Virus record (IMG/VR): IMGVR_UViG_3300030085_001711
Span: 1-41,015 of that record
Direction: 5' to 3' (one strand)
DNA length: 41,015 bases
DNA from: a virus
A program made the translations under genes and the position numbers. Under the pieces are notes generated by a model, which was given only the letters and a program-made list of their open reading frames with translations, searched no databases and was not told the DNA's origin. Shown here one piece after another: positions 1-6,032 of this stretch (the first letter of the stretch is position 1; each line of letters starts with the position of its first letter).

Positions 1-58
1 TAATCAGGATGAAGCCATTATCATCGTAGACAATGTACTTACGTTTGCTTTCCTTCAT
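1..58 (-). CDS. Partial small ORF at left edge
   Basis: An ATG at 58 opens a frame that runs off the left edge (19 codons visible, beginning MKESKRKYIVYDDNGFILI). Its start overlaps the TAA of the upstream gene as TAATG, the coupling arrangement used elsewhere in this genome, which is the main reason to believe it. Only the N-terminus is visible, lysine-rich then acidic. No family can be assigned. Confidence 0.5.
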   Translation of the reverse strand, partial: MKESKRKYIVYDDNGFILI

Positions 59-303
59 TACCATTTTTTGCAAGACCAATATCGTGCGGTAAACTTATCC
101 TTAGCCGTGTCGCACTTATGTCTCGCTCTAAAGCTCTTACGTCTTTTGGGATTGCTCTTCCGAATTTTCATATTTGGATCCCCGAAGCGGATGATCTTCT
201 CTTTCCCATTCTTGCAAGCCTTGACTACAAACTTCTTAGATCCACCCGAAGTCCTTCTAGGCTTATTACAAGCCATCTTTGCCTTGTTTATTCTAGTTGC
301 CAC
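58..303 (-). CDS. Small basic phage protein of unknown function
   Basis: An 81-residue, strongly basic protein when read from the GTG at 303, which has a good GAGG ribosome-binding site about 9 bases upstream. An internal ATG at 276 (protein beginning MACNKPRRTSGG) is a credible alternative with AAGG in front. The core KKFVVKACKNGKEKIIRFG and the ending RYWSCKKW resemble a small conserved family common in marine phages; this is recognition from memory, not a search. The Lys/Arg content fits nucleic-acid binding or a minor virion role, but that is inference. Its start overlaps the end of the upstream 56-residue gene. Confidence 0.75.
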   Translation of the reverse strand: MATRINKAKMACNKPRRTSGGSKKFVVKACKNGKEKIIRFGDPNMKIRKSNPKRRKSFRARHKCDTAKDKFTARYWSCKKW

Positions 304-463
304 CGCGATCTACCTCAAAACATTCTACTGCACTCGCAGAGTTGGTGATCAGGACTTTGGATTTTTCTAATTGGGCTTTGCAGTTCTCTTCAGAGCCGAA
401 GGTATCTATGTGGTAATATTCAAACTCACCGTGTAAAAACTGTAACCAGATTAAGAACCACAT
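293..463 (-). CDS. 56-residue small protein with hydrophobic N-terminus
   Basis: ATG at 461-463 follows directly after the TAG of the upstream gene (464-466) and the frame ends in TAG at 293-295. The protein begins MWFLIWLQFLHGEFEYYHID, a short hydrophobic stretch like a signal or membrane anchor, followed by a small domain with two cysteines. Similar anchored microproteins with a late conserved Cys are frequent in marine phages. Zero spacing upstream and an 11-base overlap downstream place it in one translationally coupled chain. Function unknown. Confidence 0.65.
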   Translation of the reverse strand: MWFLIWLQFLHGEFEYYHIDTFGSEENCKAQLEKSKVLITNSASAVECFEVDRGGN

Positions 464-913
464 CTAACCAAAAAACCACCAATAAACTGCACCTGCGATA
501 CCACCCCAGACAAACACAATGATAAATCCCCAAGTAAGCAACTCTCTAAGCTCTTCTTGCTCTTTCTGCTTTATTCTAAGGGCTTCCTTACGTTGCCGCC
601 TCATCTGGGCTTGGTAAGATACCCAATCGTCATACAATCCAGGTCTTCCGTACAAGCGCATGTGAGACTCAAGAGATTTTTTCTGTTCCTTGAGCTTGTC
701 CAATGCTAGGAACTCTTCGAAGTCATCACCTGCTTTACCTAAGACTTTAGTGAATACACTATTCTTCTTCTTCTCGACTTTTGCCTTTAGGTCTTCCTCT
801 GCAGAGACAAAAGCCCCAATGGATTTTCCTACATCAACTAACTCACGACCCTGTTGTATCGCGGTCTTGATAGTAGAATACGCAGCCGAACAAGCAGCCA
901 ATTCTGCAAGCAT
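464..913 (-). CDS. Phage membrane protein with C-terminal TM helix
   Basis: 149 residues. An Ala-rich N-terminal part is followed by a Lys-rich middle (about 40-80), a highly charged helix rich in R, K, Q and E (about 103-124), and one hydrophobic transmembrane segment (about 125-147) ending VYWWFFG. The ribosome-binding site GGGGGAG lies 4 bases before ATG. The charged helix plus terminal anchor suggests an inner-membrane protein. It sits among small late-type genes; a role in virion assembly or lysis is possible but not shown. Family not recognised with certainty. Confidence 0.75.
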   Translation of the reverse strand: MLAELAACSAAYSTIKTAIQQGRELVDVGKSIGAFVSAEEDLKAKVEKKKNSVFTKVLGKAGDDFEEFLALDKLKEQKKSLESHMRLYGRPGLYDDWVSYQAQMRRQRKEALRIKQKEQEELRELLTWGFIIVFVWGGIAGAVYWWFFG

Positions 914-939
914 TCTCTCCCCCTAAAAAACTCACAAGT

Positions 940-1113
940 TTATGAGTTCTTTATCCCCATGTTTCCTGATGCGTTTCCTACTTTCTTCTTCTCTGCCATA
1001 CCGCCCATGTTGTAAGAGGGCTTCTTCTTCTTCATAGCCATGCCACCGCCATACATTTTGGCTTTTCCGTTAGGCTTCACACTGGCTCCGCAATTTGCAT
1101 ATTTTTTATTCAT
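940..1113 (-). CDS. 57-residue Lys/Gly/Met-rich protein
   Basis: Start chosen at ATG 1113, which overlaps the stop of the upstream gene by 8 bases; a longer upstream frame would run through that gene. The sequence begins MNKKYANCGASVKPNGKAK and consists of Lys clusters between GGG and GGM motifs, a composition seen in small marine phage proteins of unknown role. Very basic, no predicted fold, possibly nucleic-acid binding. A 26-base gap separates it from the next gene downstream. Confidence 0.65.
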   Translation of the reverse strand: MNKKYANCGASVKPNGKAKMYGGGMAMKKKKPSYNMGGMAEKKKVGNASGNMGIKNS

Positions 1114-1363
1114 CAAACTCTTCCTCGATGTAGTACGTGGGTAAAAATCTTTCTGGTTCGGGGGGTATGTCCACAGAGTTCTCTTCAGTAAAGAAATAGG
1201 CTCCGTATCCTTTAAATTTATGTGCCATAGGATTGGCATCTAATTCTCGTTGAGTGATCAGCCCTTCTTCTACAAGCAACCGCCTTATTGTGGGAAAATC
1301 TAGCCTCTGCCCTGTTTTCGCTTCGATTGCGGCTCTGATGTAATATAAGTTAAGGCTTTTCAT
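1106..1363 (-). CDS. 85-residue hypothetical protein
   Basis: Start at ATG 1363, with AGGAG five bases upstream; a GTG two codons earlier lacks correct spacing. The N-terminal part (YYIRAAIEAKTGQRLDFPTI) looks like a small helical DNA- or protein-binding module. The C-terminal half is acidic and aromatic, ending EEEFDE. It is the first gene behind a good predicted promoter (1395-1423). Family not recognised. Confidence 0.7.
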   Translation of the reverse strand: MKSLNLYYIRAAIEAKTGQRLDFPTIRRLLVEEGLITQRELDANPMAHKFKGYGAYFFTEENSVDIPPEPERFLPTYYIEEEFDE

Positions 1364-1394
1364 AGGCACTCCTGCTTGGATGCCTAGTTCCTAC

Positions 1395-1423
1395 ATTATA
1401 CCAATTTCTAGGAGTTAAGGCAA
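1395..1423 (-). promoter_or_regulatory. Sigma70-type promoter, leftward
   Basis: On the minus strand TTGCCT (1423-1418), a 17-base spacer and a perfect TATAAT (1400-1395). It would drive the leftward genes starting at 1363. It faces away from the promoter at 1459-1487, with an operator-like dyad between the two. Confidence 0.7.
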
Positions 1424-1431
1424 TCATTTAA

Positions 1432-1455
1432 TTAAGTGTTAGTTACGACACGTAA
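1432..1455. promoter_or_regulatory. Operator-like dyad between divergent promoters
   Basis: TTAAGTGT, eight bases, ACACGTAA: a 24-bp dyad with one mismatch between arms. The same half-site and N8 spacing recur at 2644-2667 and 11323-11346, each at a predicted promoter. Here it lies 9 bp from the leftward -35 and 4 bp from the rightward -35, an ideal position for one dimeric regulator to control both. Confidence 0.55.
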
Positions 1456-1458
1456 TGA

Positions 1459-1487
1459 TTGACGAAAGTTGATTTAAATGGTACAAT
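1459..1487 (+). promoter_or_regulatory. Sigma70-type promoter, rightward
   Basis: TTGACG (1459-1464), 17-base spacer, TACAAT (1482-1487). It points into a gene-free region that folds strongly, and against the direction of all neighbouring genes, so its likely product is a non-coding RNA starting near 1494. Confidence 0.6.
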
Positions 1488-1493
1488 GAGATT

Positions 1494-1600
1494 GTGGTCG
1501 AGAGGGGTACTATATAGAAGTACCTCTAAGTCACCCTAGTATGGGAGTAGATGTCTTTATAGAAGACTACTCTCAGCCCTCTTACTCCATCCCCCCAATC
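1494..1600 (+). ncRNA. Candidate structured RNA with two tandem hairpins
   Basis: Downstream of the rightward promoter come two stem-loops. The first pairs 1503-1511 with 1519-1527 (9 bp, one G-U, 7-base loop). The second pairs 1543-1549 with 1568-1574 and 1553-1557 with 1563-1567, with a 3-base bulge and loop TATAG. Both loops contain TATAGAAG. A C/U-rich tail follows (1576-1596), including CCCTC, ACTCC and six C. AGAGGG (1502-1507) could instead pair with CCCTCT (1577-1582). No intrinsic terminator is evident, so the 3' end is arbitrary. The hairpins also fold on the minus strand, where they would lie just downstream of the DUF1127 gene. Confidence 0.35.
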
Positions 1601-1638
1601 CGAAAGTAATACTAAGATCAGTAGGTAGGCTACTAGCC

Positions 1639-1791
1639 TCATCTAGCTGTGTCTTTAAATGCAGCCCTGTATATCTCACTGCGACTAACGCCAATGTCGT
1701 TTAGTTCTTGGTCTGTTAAGTTCTGAAGCTGCCAGTAGGCGGCTCTTCTTTCTTGATATTTTATGATTTTATTGAATAGTTTTCTAAGCAT
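1639..1791 (-). CDS. DUF1127 (YjiS-like) small protein
   Basis: 50 residues: a basic start (MLRKLFNKIIKYQERR) followed by AAYWQLQNLTDQELNDIGVS and RSEIYRA, the signature of the DUF1127 family, in which a helix ending in L-x-x-L-x-D-x-x-L-x-D-I-G-x-x-R is diagnostic. Ribosome-binding site AGGAG lies 6 bases upstream of ATG, with an extended -10 promoter just before it. DUF1127 proteins are abundant in Alphaproteobacteria; CcaF1 of Rhodobacter sphaeroides binds RNA and is made from a transcript that also carries the CcsR small RNAs. A phage copy next to structured RNA is therefore notable. Role in this phage unknown; modulation of host RNA turnover is inference. Confidence 0.8.
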   Translation of the reverse strand: MLRKLFNKIIKYQERRAAYWQLQNLTDQELNDIGVSRSEIYRAAFKDTAR

Positions 1792-1816
1792 TATAATCTC
1801 CTATATTCTATAAAAC

Positions 1817-1825
1817 ATTATATCA
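1817..1825 (-). promoter_or_regulatory. Extended -10 promoter for the DUF1127 gene
   Basis: The minus strand reads TGATATAAT at 1825-1817, a perfect TATAAT with the TGn extension. A start near 1810 would leave a leader of about 20 bases before the DUF1127 ATG. No strong -35 is visible, as is allowed for extended -10 promoters. Confidence 0.5.
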
Positions 1826-1866
1826 TCTGGAGAGTTTGCTCAGTAGAGTCATAAGGTGCATAACCG

Positions 1867-2253
1867 CTATGACATCAAATACTTAATGGCTCTTTTTATT
1901 CCTTGTATGTTGTCTCCCAACAAGCCGATTGAGAGATTGCAGTGAGAACAGATCCATCCTCTGAATGTCTCTGTCTCGTAGCAGTGATCGAGGACAAGTT
2001 TATTATCCTTCTTGCCACAGCACTGACACTTATCTGGCTTCGGTGGGGCAGTCTTACGTATCTCATTTACTATTCTAAGATTACGCTTCTGACATTCCTT
2101 GCAGGAAGTACTTCTACATTCCCGATCTCCAGTTGCTCTTCGATATAACCTAAATGCTTCTCTAGGTTTTACCTGCTTGCAGTGTCTGCACTCTATGGCA
2201 TCCTCTGGAAGAGTATCGTCTAACCACCCAAATAAATTAGGTTGGTGGTTCAT
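1867..2253 (-). CDS. Endonuclease VII-type HNH nuclease
   Basis: 128 residues. CxxC pairs at C22/C25, C51/C54 and C76/C79 precede the nuclease motif LVLDHCYETETFRGWICSHC (about 86-105) and then NLSIGLLGDN. This is the His-Me/HNH arrangement of the recombination endonuclease VII family (T4 gp49), with H90 as general base, C102/C105 as zinc ligands and N106. Such enzymes resolve branched DNA and trim replicating phage concatemers before packaging; free-standing homing-like relatives are also common, so packaging versus homing is unresolved. Its start lies inside the end of the upstream gene (17-base overlap), implying coupled translation. Confidence 0.85.
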   Translation of the reverse strand: MNHQPNLFGWLDDTLPEDAIECRHCKQVKPREAFRLYRRATGDRECRSTSCKECQKRNLRIVNEIRKTAPPKPDKCQCCGKKDNKLVLDHCYETETFRGWICSHCNLSIGLLGDNIQGIKRAIKYLMS

Positions 2254-2566
2254 ACGAAGTGTTGAATAAGTCAGCTACTGCGTGAGTACTGGACTCAAGC
2301 TTGTCTGCTACTTCTCGTATCCTTTCAGATTGATGTAGTAAGCCGTTGCTTACCTTATATAACTCCTGATAGTCTCCATCTTCTTCGTGACACTCGATTA
2401 TGTCATTAATGACTTCCTCAAACGGCTGCTCTTTTATTACTGGCTTTTCGTCTAGGTCTATCGATACACTGGTCTGTAATAGAAATTGACCGTCATCGTC
2501 TTCAAATAAATCATTATCGATAAAGAGGGGAACTTCTAAGTTAACGTCCTGTCCGTTATCATTCAC
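2237..2566 (-). CDS. Acidic hypothetical protein
   Basis: 109 residues, rich in Asp and Glu (FEDDDGQF, ECHEEDGDYQE), with a C-terminal helix (about 73-100) containing heptad-spaced hydrophobics. First gene behind a promoter/operator pair at 2626-2667. The acidity could reflect DNA mimicry or partner binding, but no family is recognised and nothing more can be claimed. Confidence 0.6.
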   Translation of the reverse strand: MNDNGQDVNLEVPLFIDNDLFEDDDGQFLLQTSVSIDLDEKPVIKEQPFEEVINDIIECHEEDGDYQELYKVSNGLLHQSERIREVADKLESSTHAVADLFNTSYEPPT

Positions 2567-2625
2567 TTTAGTTGCTCCGATAAGTTTGCTCTATCGAAAT
2601 AACTGGTTACCTGTATTTTTATATT

Positions 2626-2654
2626 ATAGTACCCAACATCTTGTAACGTGTCAA
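2626..2654 (-). promoter_or_regulatory. Sigma70-type promoter overlapping operator
   Basis: Minus strand: consensus TTGACA (2654-2649), 17-base spacer, TACTAT (2631-2626), about 60 bases upstream of the ATG at 2566. A TATAAT in the same stretch is three bases too far from the -35 for normal spacing. The -35 lies inside the dyad 2644-2667. Confidence 0.55.
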
Positions 2655-2667
2655 GCATAACACCTAA
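2644..2667. promoter_or_regulatory. Operator-like dyad over the -35 box
   Basis: TAACGTGT, eight bases, ACACCTAA: the same half-site and spacing as the dyads at 1432 and 11323. Because it covers the -35 of the leftward promoter, a bound protein would be expected to repress. Confidence 0.5.
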
Positions 2668-3097
2668 TATATAGAAACTTTACAGAATATTTCTAGTAGA
2701 AATACGCTAGGGGTCGTTTACGGTTGCCATTTTCCCAAAATATGTCTGGGTTGTATACGACATCGGGGGGGTAGGGGGGTGGCACTCGCCCCCTCTGGAA
2801 AAATTTTTTTAGAAAAAAATAACCAAGAGAAATAGTAAGAAATTCAGTAGGTTAGTAGATAAATTAATCGAACTAATAACCTGACATTAACAGTTCGTGT
2901 CTGGAAAAATGCAGCATCGAGAAAAGAATTATAAAAAAATTAATCAGGTAATTAATCGAAGCTGCAGAAAAATTATCGATAGCTATCTAATTAAGAAAAT
3001 TTTCTACAATTGACGGTTATTTTAGATCGGATAGAAGTTCGAGATTGTATACCTATTTGACCGATTTCCCCAGACGCCAGCCAATTAACAAGGTGTT

Positions 3098-3126
3098 ATG
3101 AGAGCCAATGTAAGAGCCACTGAGTG
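3098..3126. repeat. 29-bp intergenic repeat, copy 1
   Basis: Matches 5235-5263 at 25 of 29 positions (ATGAGAGCCAAT then TAA, ending CCACTGAGTG). Both copies lie just downstream (leftward sense) of a minus-strand terminator and next to an AAGTGT or AAGGTGT half-site. The CACTcAGTG end is itself a small palindrome. Confidence 0.7.
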
Positions 3127-3225
3127 CAGGTAAAGTTTCTGGATATAAATATACCTGAGAAGAGTTTGGCTCATCAGTGACTCTCTCCGTGCCTCTCAGA
3201 CACTATCCTGATCGAGCCGTAGGAC

Positions 3226-3254
3226 ATAAAAAAACCCCACTAAAAGCAGGGTTC
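3226..3254 (-). terminator. Rho-independent terminator, leftward
   Basis: Minus strand: AACCC, a loop of about 11 bases, GGGTT (3253 to 3233), then a run of T (3234-3228). The stem is short (5 bp) but the position directly after the stop of the leftward gene ending at 3282 is right. Confidence 0.6.
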
Positions 3255-3281
3255 TTTAGTTGTTTATCTAAGTACTGGGTC

Positions 3282-3653
3282 TCAGTAATCGTCCTGATCG
3301 CCAGTATTCATATCATGCCAGTGATCGATGTCCTCAGTCTTGATCACATTAAAGCTGCACTCAGGATATTTTCTCCTGAGACTATCGATGTCTACTAGCT
3401 GACCGATCTCAATACAGATATCAGTTCCGCATTCATCGATGCCGATTGCTAGGTGTCGAACAGGGGCGGCAGCCGACACGTTTTTCGCTGCAGAATTATT
3501 CATCTCAGGTAAATAAGACTTTAAAATTTTACGTGGTTCAAATCTCTTTTCTAAAAGCTGCATGAACATTTCTTCAATGGCTGTAAAATCTTTATTGCTC
3601 ACATCCTCCGCAATTTGATCTAAGACAGCATCAATTAATTTCTGTTCAGTCAT
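3282..3653 (-). CDS. 123-residue conserved phage hypothetical
   Basis: The start is placed at ATG 3653 (protein beginning MTEQKLIDAVLDQIAEDVSN), overlapping the previous stop by 8 bases. The N-terminal helical motif (KDFTAIEEMF then LEKR, ILKSYLPE) is familiar from many small marine phage proteins of unknown function. The C-terminal half looks like a small alpha/beta module containing CIEIGQLVDI. Last gene of a leftward cluster, followed by a terminator. Confidence 0.65.
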   Translation of the reverse strand: MTEQKLIDAVLDQIAEDVSNKDFTAIEEMFMQLLEKRFEPRKILKSYLPEMNNSAAKNVSAAAPVRHLAIGIDECGTDICIEIGQLVDIDSLRRKYPECSFNVIKTEDIDHWHDMNTGDQDDY

Positions 3654-3981
3654 CGTCTGCCTCCTCAGTCTCAGGTCTGCAGATGCTGCAGCATGACGTT
3701 CCTGCATATTTCCAAAGGTCTCCTGCAAGGAAATATTTATGCAGGGTATAGCCCTCACAAACCAGTGAAATGTCGTGCAGCTTCTGATCGCATTTTGCCT
3801 CAGCTATTTCTGCAGTTTGTCCGTAGAAATCCCAGTAAGCGATCATGTCTTTTTCATCATCGGTTAACCAACGCAATTTAATTAAAACTGATTTTTTAAA
3901 ACCTGTTCGATGATAGCCTGAGTTAGTTCCGCACCATAGGCGTTTAAATCGCATACCTTCGTCACTGTTAACGTAGCCCAT
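3646..3981 (-). CDS. Cys/Trp-rich hypothetical protein
   Basis: 111 residues starting MGYVNSDEGMRFKRLW, with a cysteine cluster near the end (SCCSICRPE) that may bind metal, and an acidic tail EEADDD. Its ATG overlaps the previous TAA (TAATG), and its end overlaps the next start. Not recognised. Confidence 0.6.
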   Translation of the reverse strand: MGYVNSDEGMRFKRLWCGTNSGYHRTGFKKSVLIKLRWLTDDEKDMIAYWDFYGQTAEIAEAKCDQKLHDISLVCEGYTLHKYFLAGDLWKYAGTSCCSICRPETEEADDD

Positions 3982-4166
3982 TATAAATCCTCCTCAAAAG
4001 CTTCACCTGAGATAGCCTGAGCAATCAATTTATCGGCTCTCCACATATGATGTCTAACAGGTTGCGACTGATTAGCCTGAGCCTGAAACTGTCGGATATC
4101 AGACGAGCTAAAAGATAGCTCGTCCGACTGATCAAAATACTGAGATAATGTACTGTTAAAATCCAT
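3981..4166 (-). CDS. 61-residue Ser/Gln-rich hypothetical
   Basis: The start is set at ATG 4166 because a strong GGGAGGT lies seven bases upstream; the longer frame would run into the upstream gene. The protein is rich in Ser, Gln and Asp and ends EEDL. It follows the DUF2786 gene by 4 bases. No family recognised. Confidence 0.6.
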   Translation of the reverse strand: MDFNSTLSQYFDQSDELSFSSSDIRQFQAQANQSQPVRHHMWRADKLIAQAISGEAFEEDL

Positions 4167-4170
4167 GACA

Positions 4171-4908
4171 CTACCTCCCGATATAGCCAGAGACTGAACC
4201 ACCAGTGCTAACACCTTTGTTCAGACCAACCCTGTTGGCTGCAGCTCTTCCTGCTCTCGATGCAGAACCATTACCAGTAGATCGGCCACCACTGGTTCGG
4301 CCTCTTCCCCAGACCTTGCTCCTGTAGTCATCGAGGGCTTTCTCTGCGACTACTACCAGTGCAGTACCATCGGAAGCTTTATTGGCTTGGACAGTGTCCT
4401 GCTTCTGGTTCTCTTGATACATTTTCATTAGTCGAGAGTTGAGCCTGTATCCCATCGAGTTCATAAAGTTAGATCGAACTCGTCGAGGATGCATTCCCTG
4501 ATAGTTGACCTCTTCGTCATACTCCCAAGAATTTTTATAATTCAGAAATTCTAGTTCCATCGCTGACATCAAGGTACTGATCAAATAGATGGCATTATCG
4601 ACGCAGTGTCTTTGACCCAGTAATTTTAGATCGCCACCATCTCCCTGTATTCTGACTTCGCAGAAAAACTGCAGACCGTACAAAGCACACCACACTGGGT
4701 GTCTTACCTTGTTACCAATTGTCATGCGGTCTTGTGTATATTCGGTAAGCTCGATGTCTAGCTCAGTCAGGGTCAGATTATATTTATTCTGCAAAATCTG
4801 CATTGCTTTAGCTGCAGCCATAGCCTCAGCCTCAGTACAACCATTTTCTACAGTGCGTTCTGAAAAAGCTTTCAGTTTTTTTAGGATTTCTTTTCGATCA
4901 ATAGACAT
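4171..4908 (-). CDS. DUF2786-type protein with Gly/Arg/Ser tail
   Basis: 245 residues. Residues about 6-45 (ILKKLKAFSERT, then EAEAMAAAKAMQIL, NKYNLTL) match the DUF2786 pattern of two helices with an AxxMA-type core. The middle part is a mixed domain containing HPVWCALYGLQFFCEV, and the last ~45 residues are a low-complexity Gly/Arg/Ser tail (about 200-245). DUF2786 occurs in phage and plasmid proteins of unknown role, sometimes next to metallopeptidase-like domains; no metal-binding motif is visible here. The basic tail suggests nucleic-acid contact (inference). Confidence 0.65.
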   Translation of the reverse strand: MSIDRKEILKKLKAFSERTVENGCTEAEAMAAAKAMQILQNKYNLTLTELDIELTEYTQDRMTIGNKVRHPVWCALYGLQFFCEVRIQGDGGDLKLLGQRHCVDNAIYLISTLMSAMELEFLNYKNSWEYDEEVNYQGMHPRRVRSNFMNSMGYRLNSRLMKMYQENQKQDTVQANKASDGTALVVVAEKALDDYRSKVWGRGRTSGGRSTGNGSASRAGRAAANRVGLNKGVSTGGSVSGYIGR

Positions 4909-4910
4909 CT

Positions 4911-5123
4911 TTAAACCTCCACAAATACTAGAGTTGATGGTTTCAAATATACCTCATTACCAGTATCCCAATTAGTGCAGGTAAAATTAGCCGCACCGAA
5001 AAAGTCTTTTGGATTGTAATGATTTCTTACAAAATATGATTTTGCAGAAGGCTTTCTTTTAAACAGATCGCCTTGCTTAACTTTTCGTAATTCTACTTGT
5101 TTAAAAATTTCTGAAATTGACAT
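4911..5123 (-). CDS. 70-residue conserved phage hypothetical
   Basis: Start placed at ATG 5123 (protein beginning MSISEIFKQVELRKV), with GAGAGG nine bases upstream; a longer GTG frame begins inside the leader motif. The pattern FKRKPSAKSYFVRNHYN, then FTCTNWDTGNEVYLKP, resembles a recurring small phage family of all-beta character. Function unknown. First gene after a terminator, repeat and leader block. Confidence 0.65.
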   Translation of the reverse strand: MSISEIFKQVELRKVKQGDLFKRKPSAKSYFVRNHYNPKDFFGAANFTCTNWDTGNEVYLKPSTLVFVEV

Positions 5124-5138
5124 GGTTAGTGTCCTCTC

Positions 5139-5148
5139 TAGTTGGTTA
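5139..5148 (-). promoter_or_regulatory. Leader motif TAACCAACTA upstream of 5123 start
   Basis: The minus strand reads TAACCAACTAGAGAGGA immediately before the ribosome-binding site. The same ten bases lie before the starts at 6860, 8081 and 8408. It is the exact complement of a stretch in the predicted RNA at 21731-21797. Confidence 0.6.
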
Positions 5149-5206
5149 ATGAGAAGCACAATTGCCCCTCACCCAAATTTATGCAGGAATTTTATTGTTA
5201 ATGCAA

Positions 5207-5222
5207 ACACTTTGTTAAGTGT
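5207..5222. promoter_or_regulatory. AAGTGT dyad (inverted arrangement)
   Basis: ACACTTTGTTAAGTGT, a 6-bp inverted repeat around TGTT. It resembles 8442-8455 (ACACCTTATTAAGTGT apart from one-base register) and carries the half-site of the 24-bp dyads, but facing outward. It lies in the leader region of the gene starting at 5123. Confidence 0.4.
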
Positions 5223-5234
5223 CGATGCTAGCCC

Positions 5235-5263
5235 ATGAGAGCCAATATAAAGCCCACTGAGTG
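5235..5263. repeat. 29-bp intergenic repeat, copy 2
   Basis: Second copy of the element at 3098-3126, differing at four positions in the middle. The surrounding 5124-5375 stretch has no gene and consists of the leader motif, the dyad, this repeat and the terminator. Confidence 0.7.
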
Positions 5264-5330
5264 ACTTTAGCTGTTTTGCATACTATTACTCATAAAAAGC
5301 CGTTCCCCCCACTCTCTGGAATTTGGACAT

Positions 5331-5358
5331 AAAAAAAGGGCAACCGAAGCTGCCCCTC
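5331..5358 (-). terminator. Rho-independent terminator, leftward
   Basis: Minus strand: GGGCA-GC-TTCG-GT-TGCCC followed by seven T. Stable stem with a TTCG tetraloop, placed 17 bases after the stop at 5376. Confidence 0.88.
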
Positions 5359-5375
5359 TTTAATCGATGTAAATT

Positions 5376-5624
5376 TTATAGATCGTGATCTAATGCCTGA
5401 ATAAATTCTAAAAGTTCAGGTAATAAATTTGCGGTAGGTGTAGACTTCCGAATTTTACCCTGCCTCAAAATTTTCTCATGCACTGGATTACCGTCATATA
5501 ACCACCAATCATTTTCGAGGCGATCGATCACAAGATTTCTTACTCGCGTATGCCCCGATTTAATAGTGCAGCCATTTGGTTCAATTCCGCAGACATCGAT
5601 TGAATAGCCGAGAATTACTTTCAT
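5376..5624 (-). CDS. 82-residue hypothetical protein
   Basis: Begins MKVILGYSIDVCGIEPNGC; probably a small beta-rich fold (NDWWLYDG) with a C-terminal helix (LLPELLEFIQALDHDL). ATGA overlap with the upstream gene; last gene before a strong terminator. Not recognised. Confidence 0.6.
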   Translation of the reverse strand: MKVILGYSIDVCGIEPNGCTIKSGHTRVRNLVIDRLENDWWLYDGNPVHEKILRQGKIRKSTPTANLLPELLEFIQALDHDL

Positions 5625-5863
5625 TGAACAGCCTTCCAGTTTTTAGAATTTTTATCCCAGAACTCGATTGCTGCATTATGCACGACTGATTGATAGATGG
5701 CTAACTCAGTAGAGTTTAGGCAGCTTAACGCTAGAGGGTTACTGCGTACATGAGTAAGTATTTTTTTCATGCATTTTAAACTCTCGCGTCTGTTACCCAA
5801 GCTATCGATGTAATCATTAAGCAGGTTGATAATCGCATTTTGTTTTGGATGCTGCTCAATCAT
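5621..5863 (-). CDS. 80-residue helical hypothetical
   Basis: All-helical composition beginning MIEQHPKQNAIINLLNDYID with a central CMKKILTHVRSNPLALSCL. The start overlaps the end of the upstream gene by 8 bases and its stop overlaps the next start (ATGA). Not recognised. Confidence 0.6.
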   Translation of the reverse strand: MIEQHPKQNAIINLLNDYIDSLGNRRESLKCMKKILTHVRSNPLALSCLNSTELAIYQSVVHNAAIEFWDKNSKNWKAVQ

Positions 5864-6032
5864 TTAACGGCTCCACACTGACACACTCATAATCTTTTGC
5901 GCTATCGTGTCCGATGTCGAACCTTAGCTCGTCATATGCTACGGCTCGCGCATTATTTGGATCATCGACCTCGACTTCAGTTACCCATCGATGGGTGTCA
6001 TATGGTGCAAATTTTACGATAAATCTAGGCAT
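5856..6032 (-). CDS. 58-residue hypothetical
   Basis: Start at ATG 6032 with GGAGGT seven bases upstream; a GTG three codons earlier would leave no room for the binding site. Begins MPRFIVKFAPYDTHRWVTEV, a likely beta-strand pair, then an acidic helix. It overlaps the preceding gene by 8 bases. Function unknown. Confidence 0.6.
   Translation of the reverse strand: MPRFIVKFAPYDTHRWVTEVEVDDPNNARAVAYDELRFDIGHDSAKDYECVSVEPLND

Larger units (their letters stand above)
2567..3281. other. Gene-free region with G-tract hairpin and AT-rich block
   Basis: About 715 bases without a convincing ORF on either strand. It holds, in order: the promoter and dyad at 2626-2667; runs of 7 and 6 G (2765-2779); a short hairpin (2773-2778 with 2089-type partner replaced here by 2089-free pairing to 2789-2794) followed by A5T7 (2799-2810); an A/T-rich stretch with many TTAATC/TTAATT words (about 2810-3010); a TTGACG without a convincing -10 (near 3012); one copy of a 29-bp repeat (3098-3126); and the terminator of the gene to its right (3226-3254). 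It could be a replication or packaging signal, but nothing here proves it. Confidence 0.4.

Noticed and set aside
3177-3398. Plus-strand ORF of 73 codons across the end of the 3282 gene
   Set aside because: Antisense to a coding gene and a terminator, no ribosome-binding site, composition unlike a protein.
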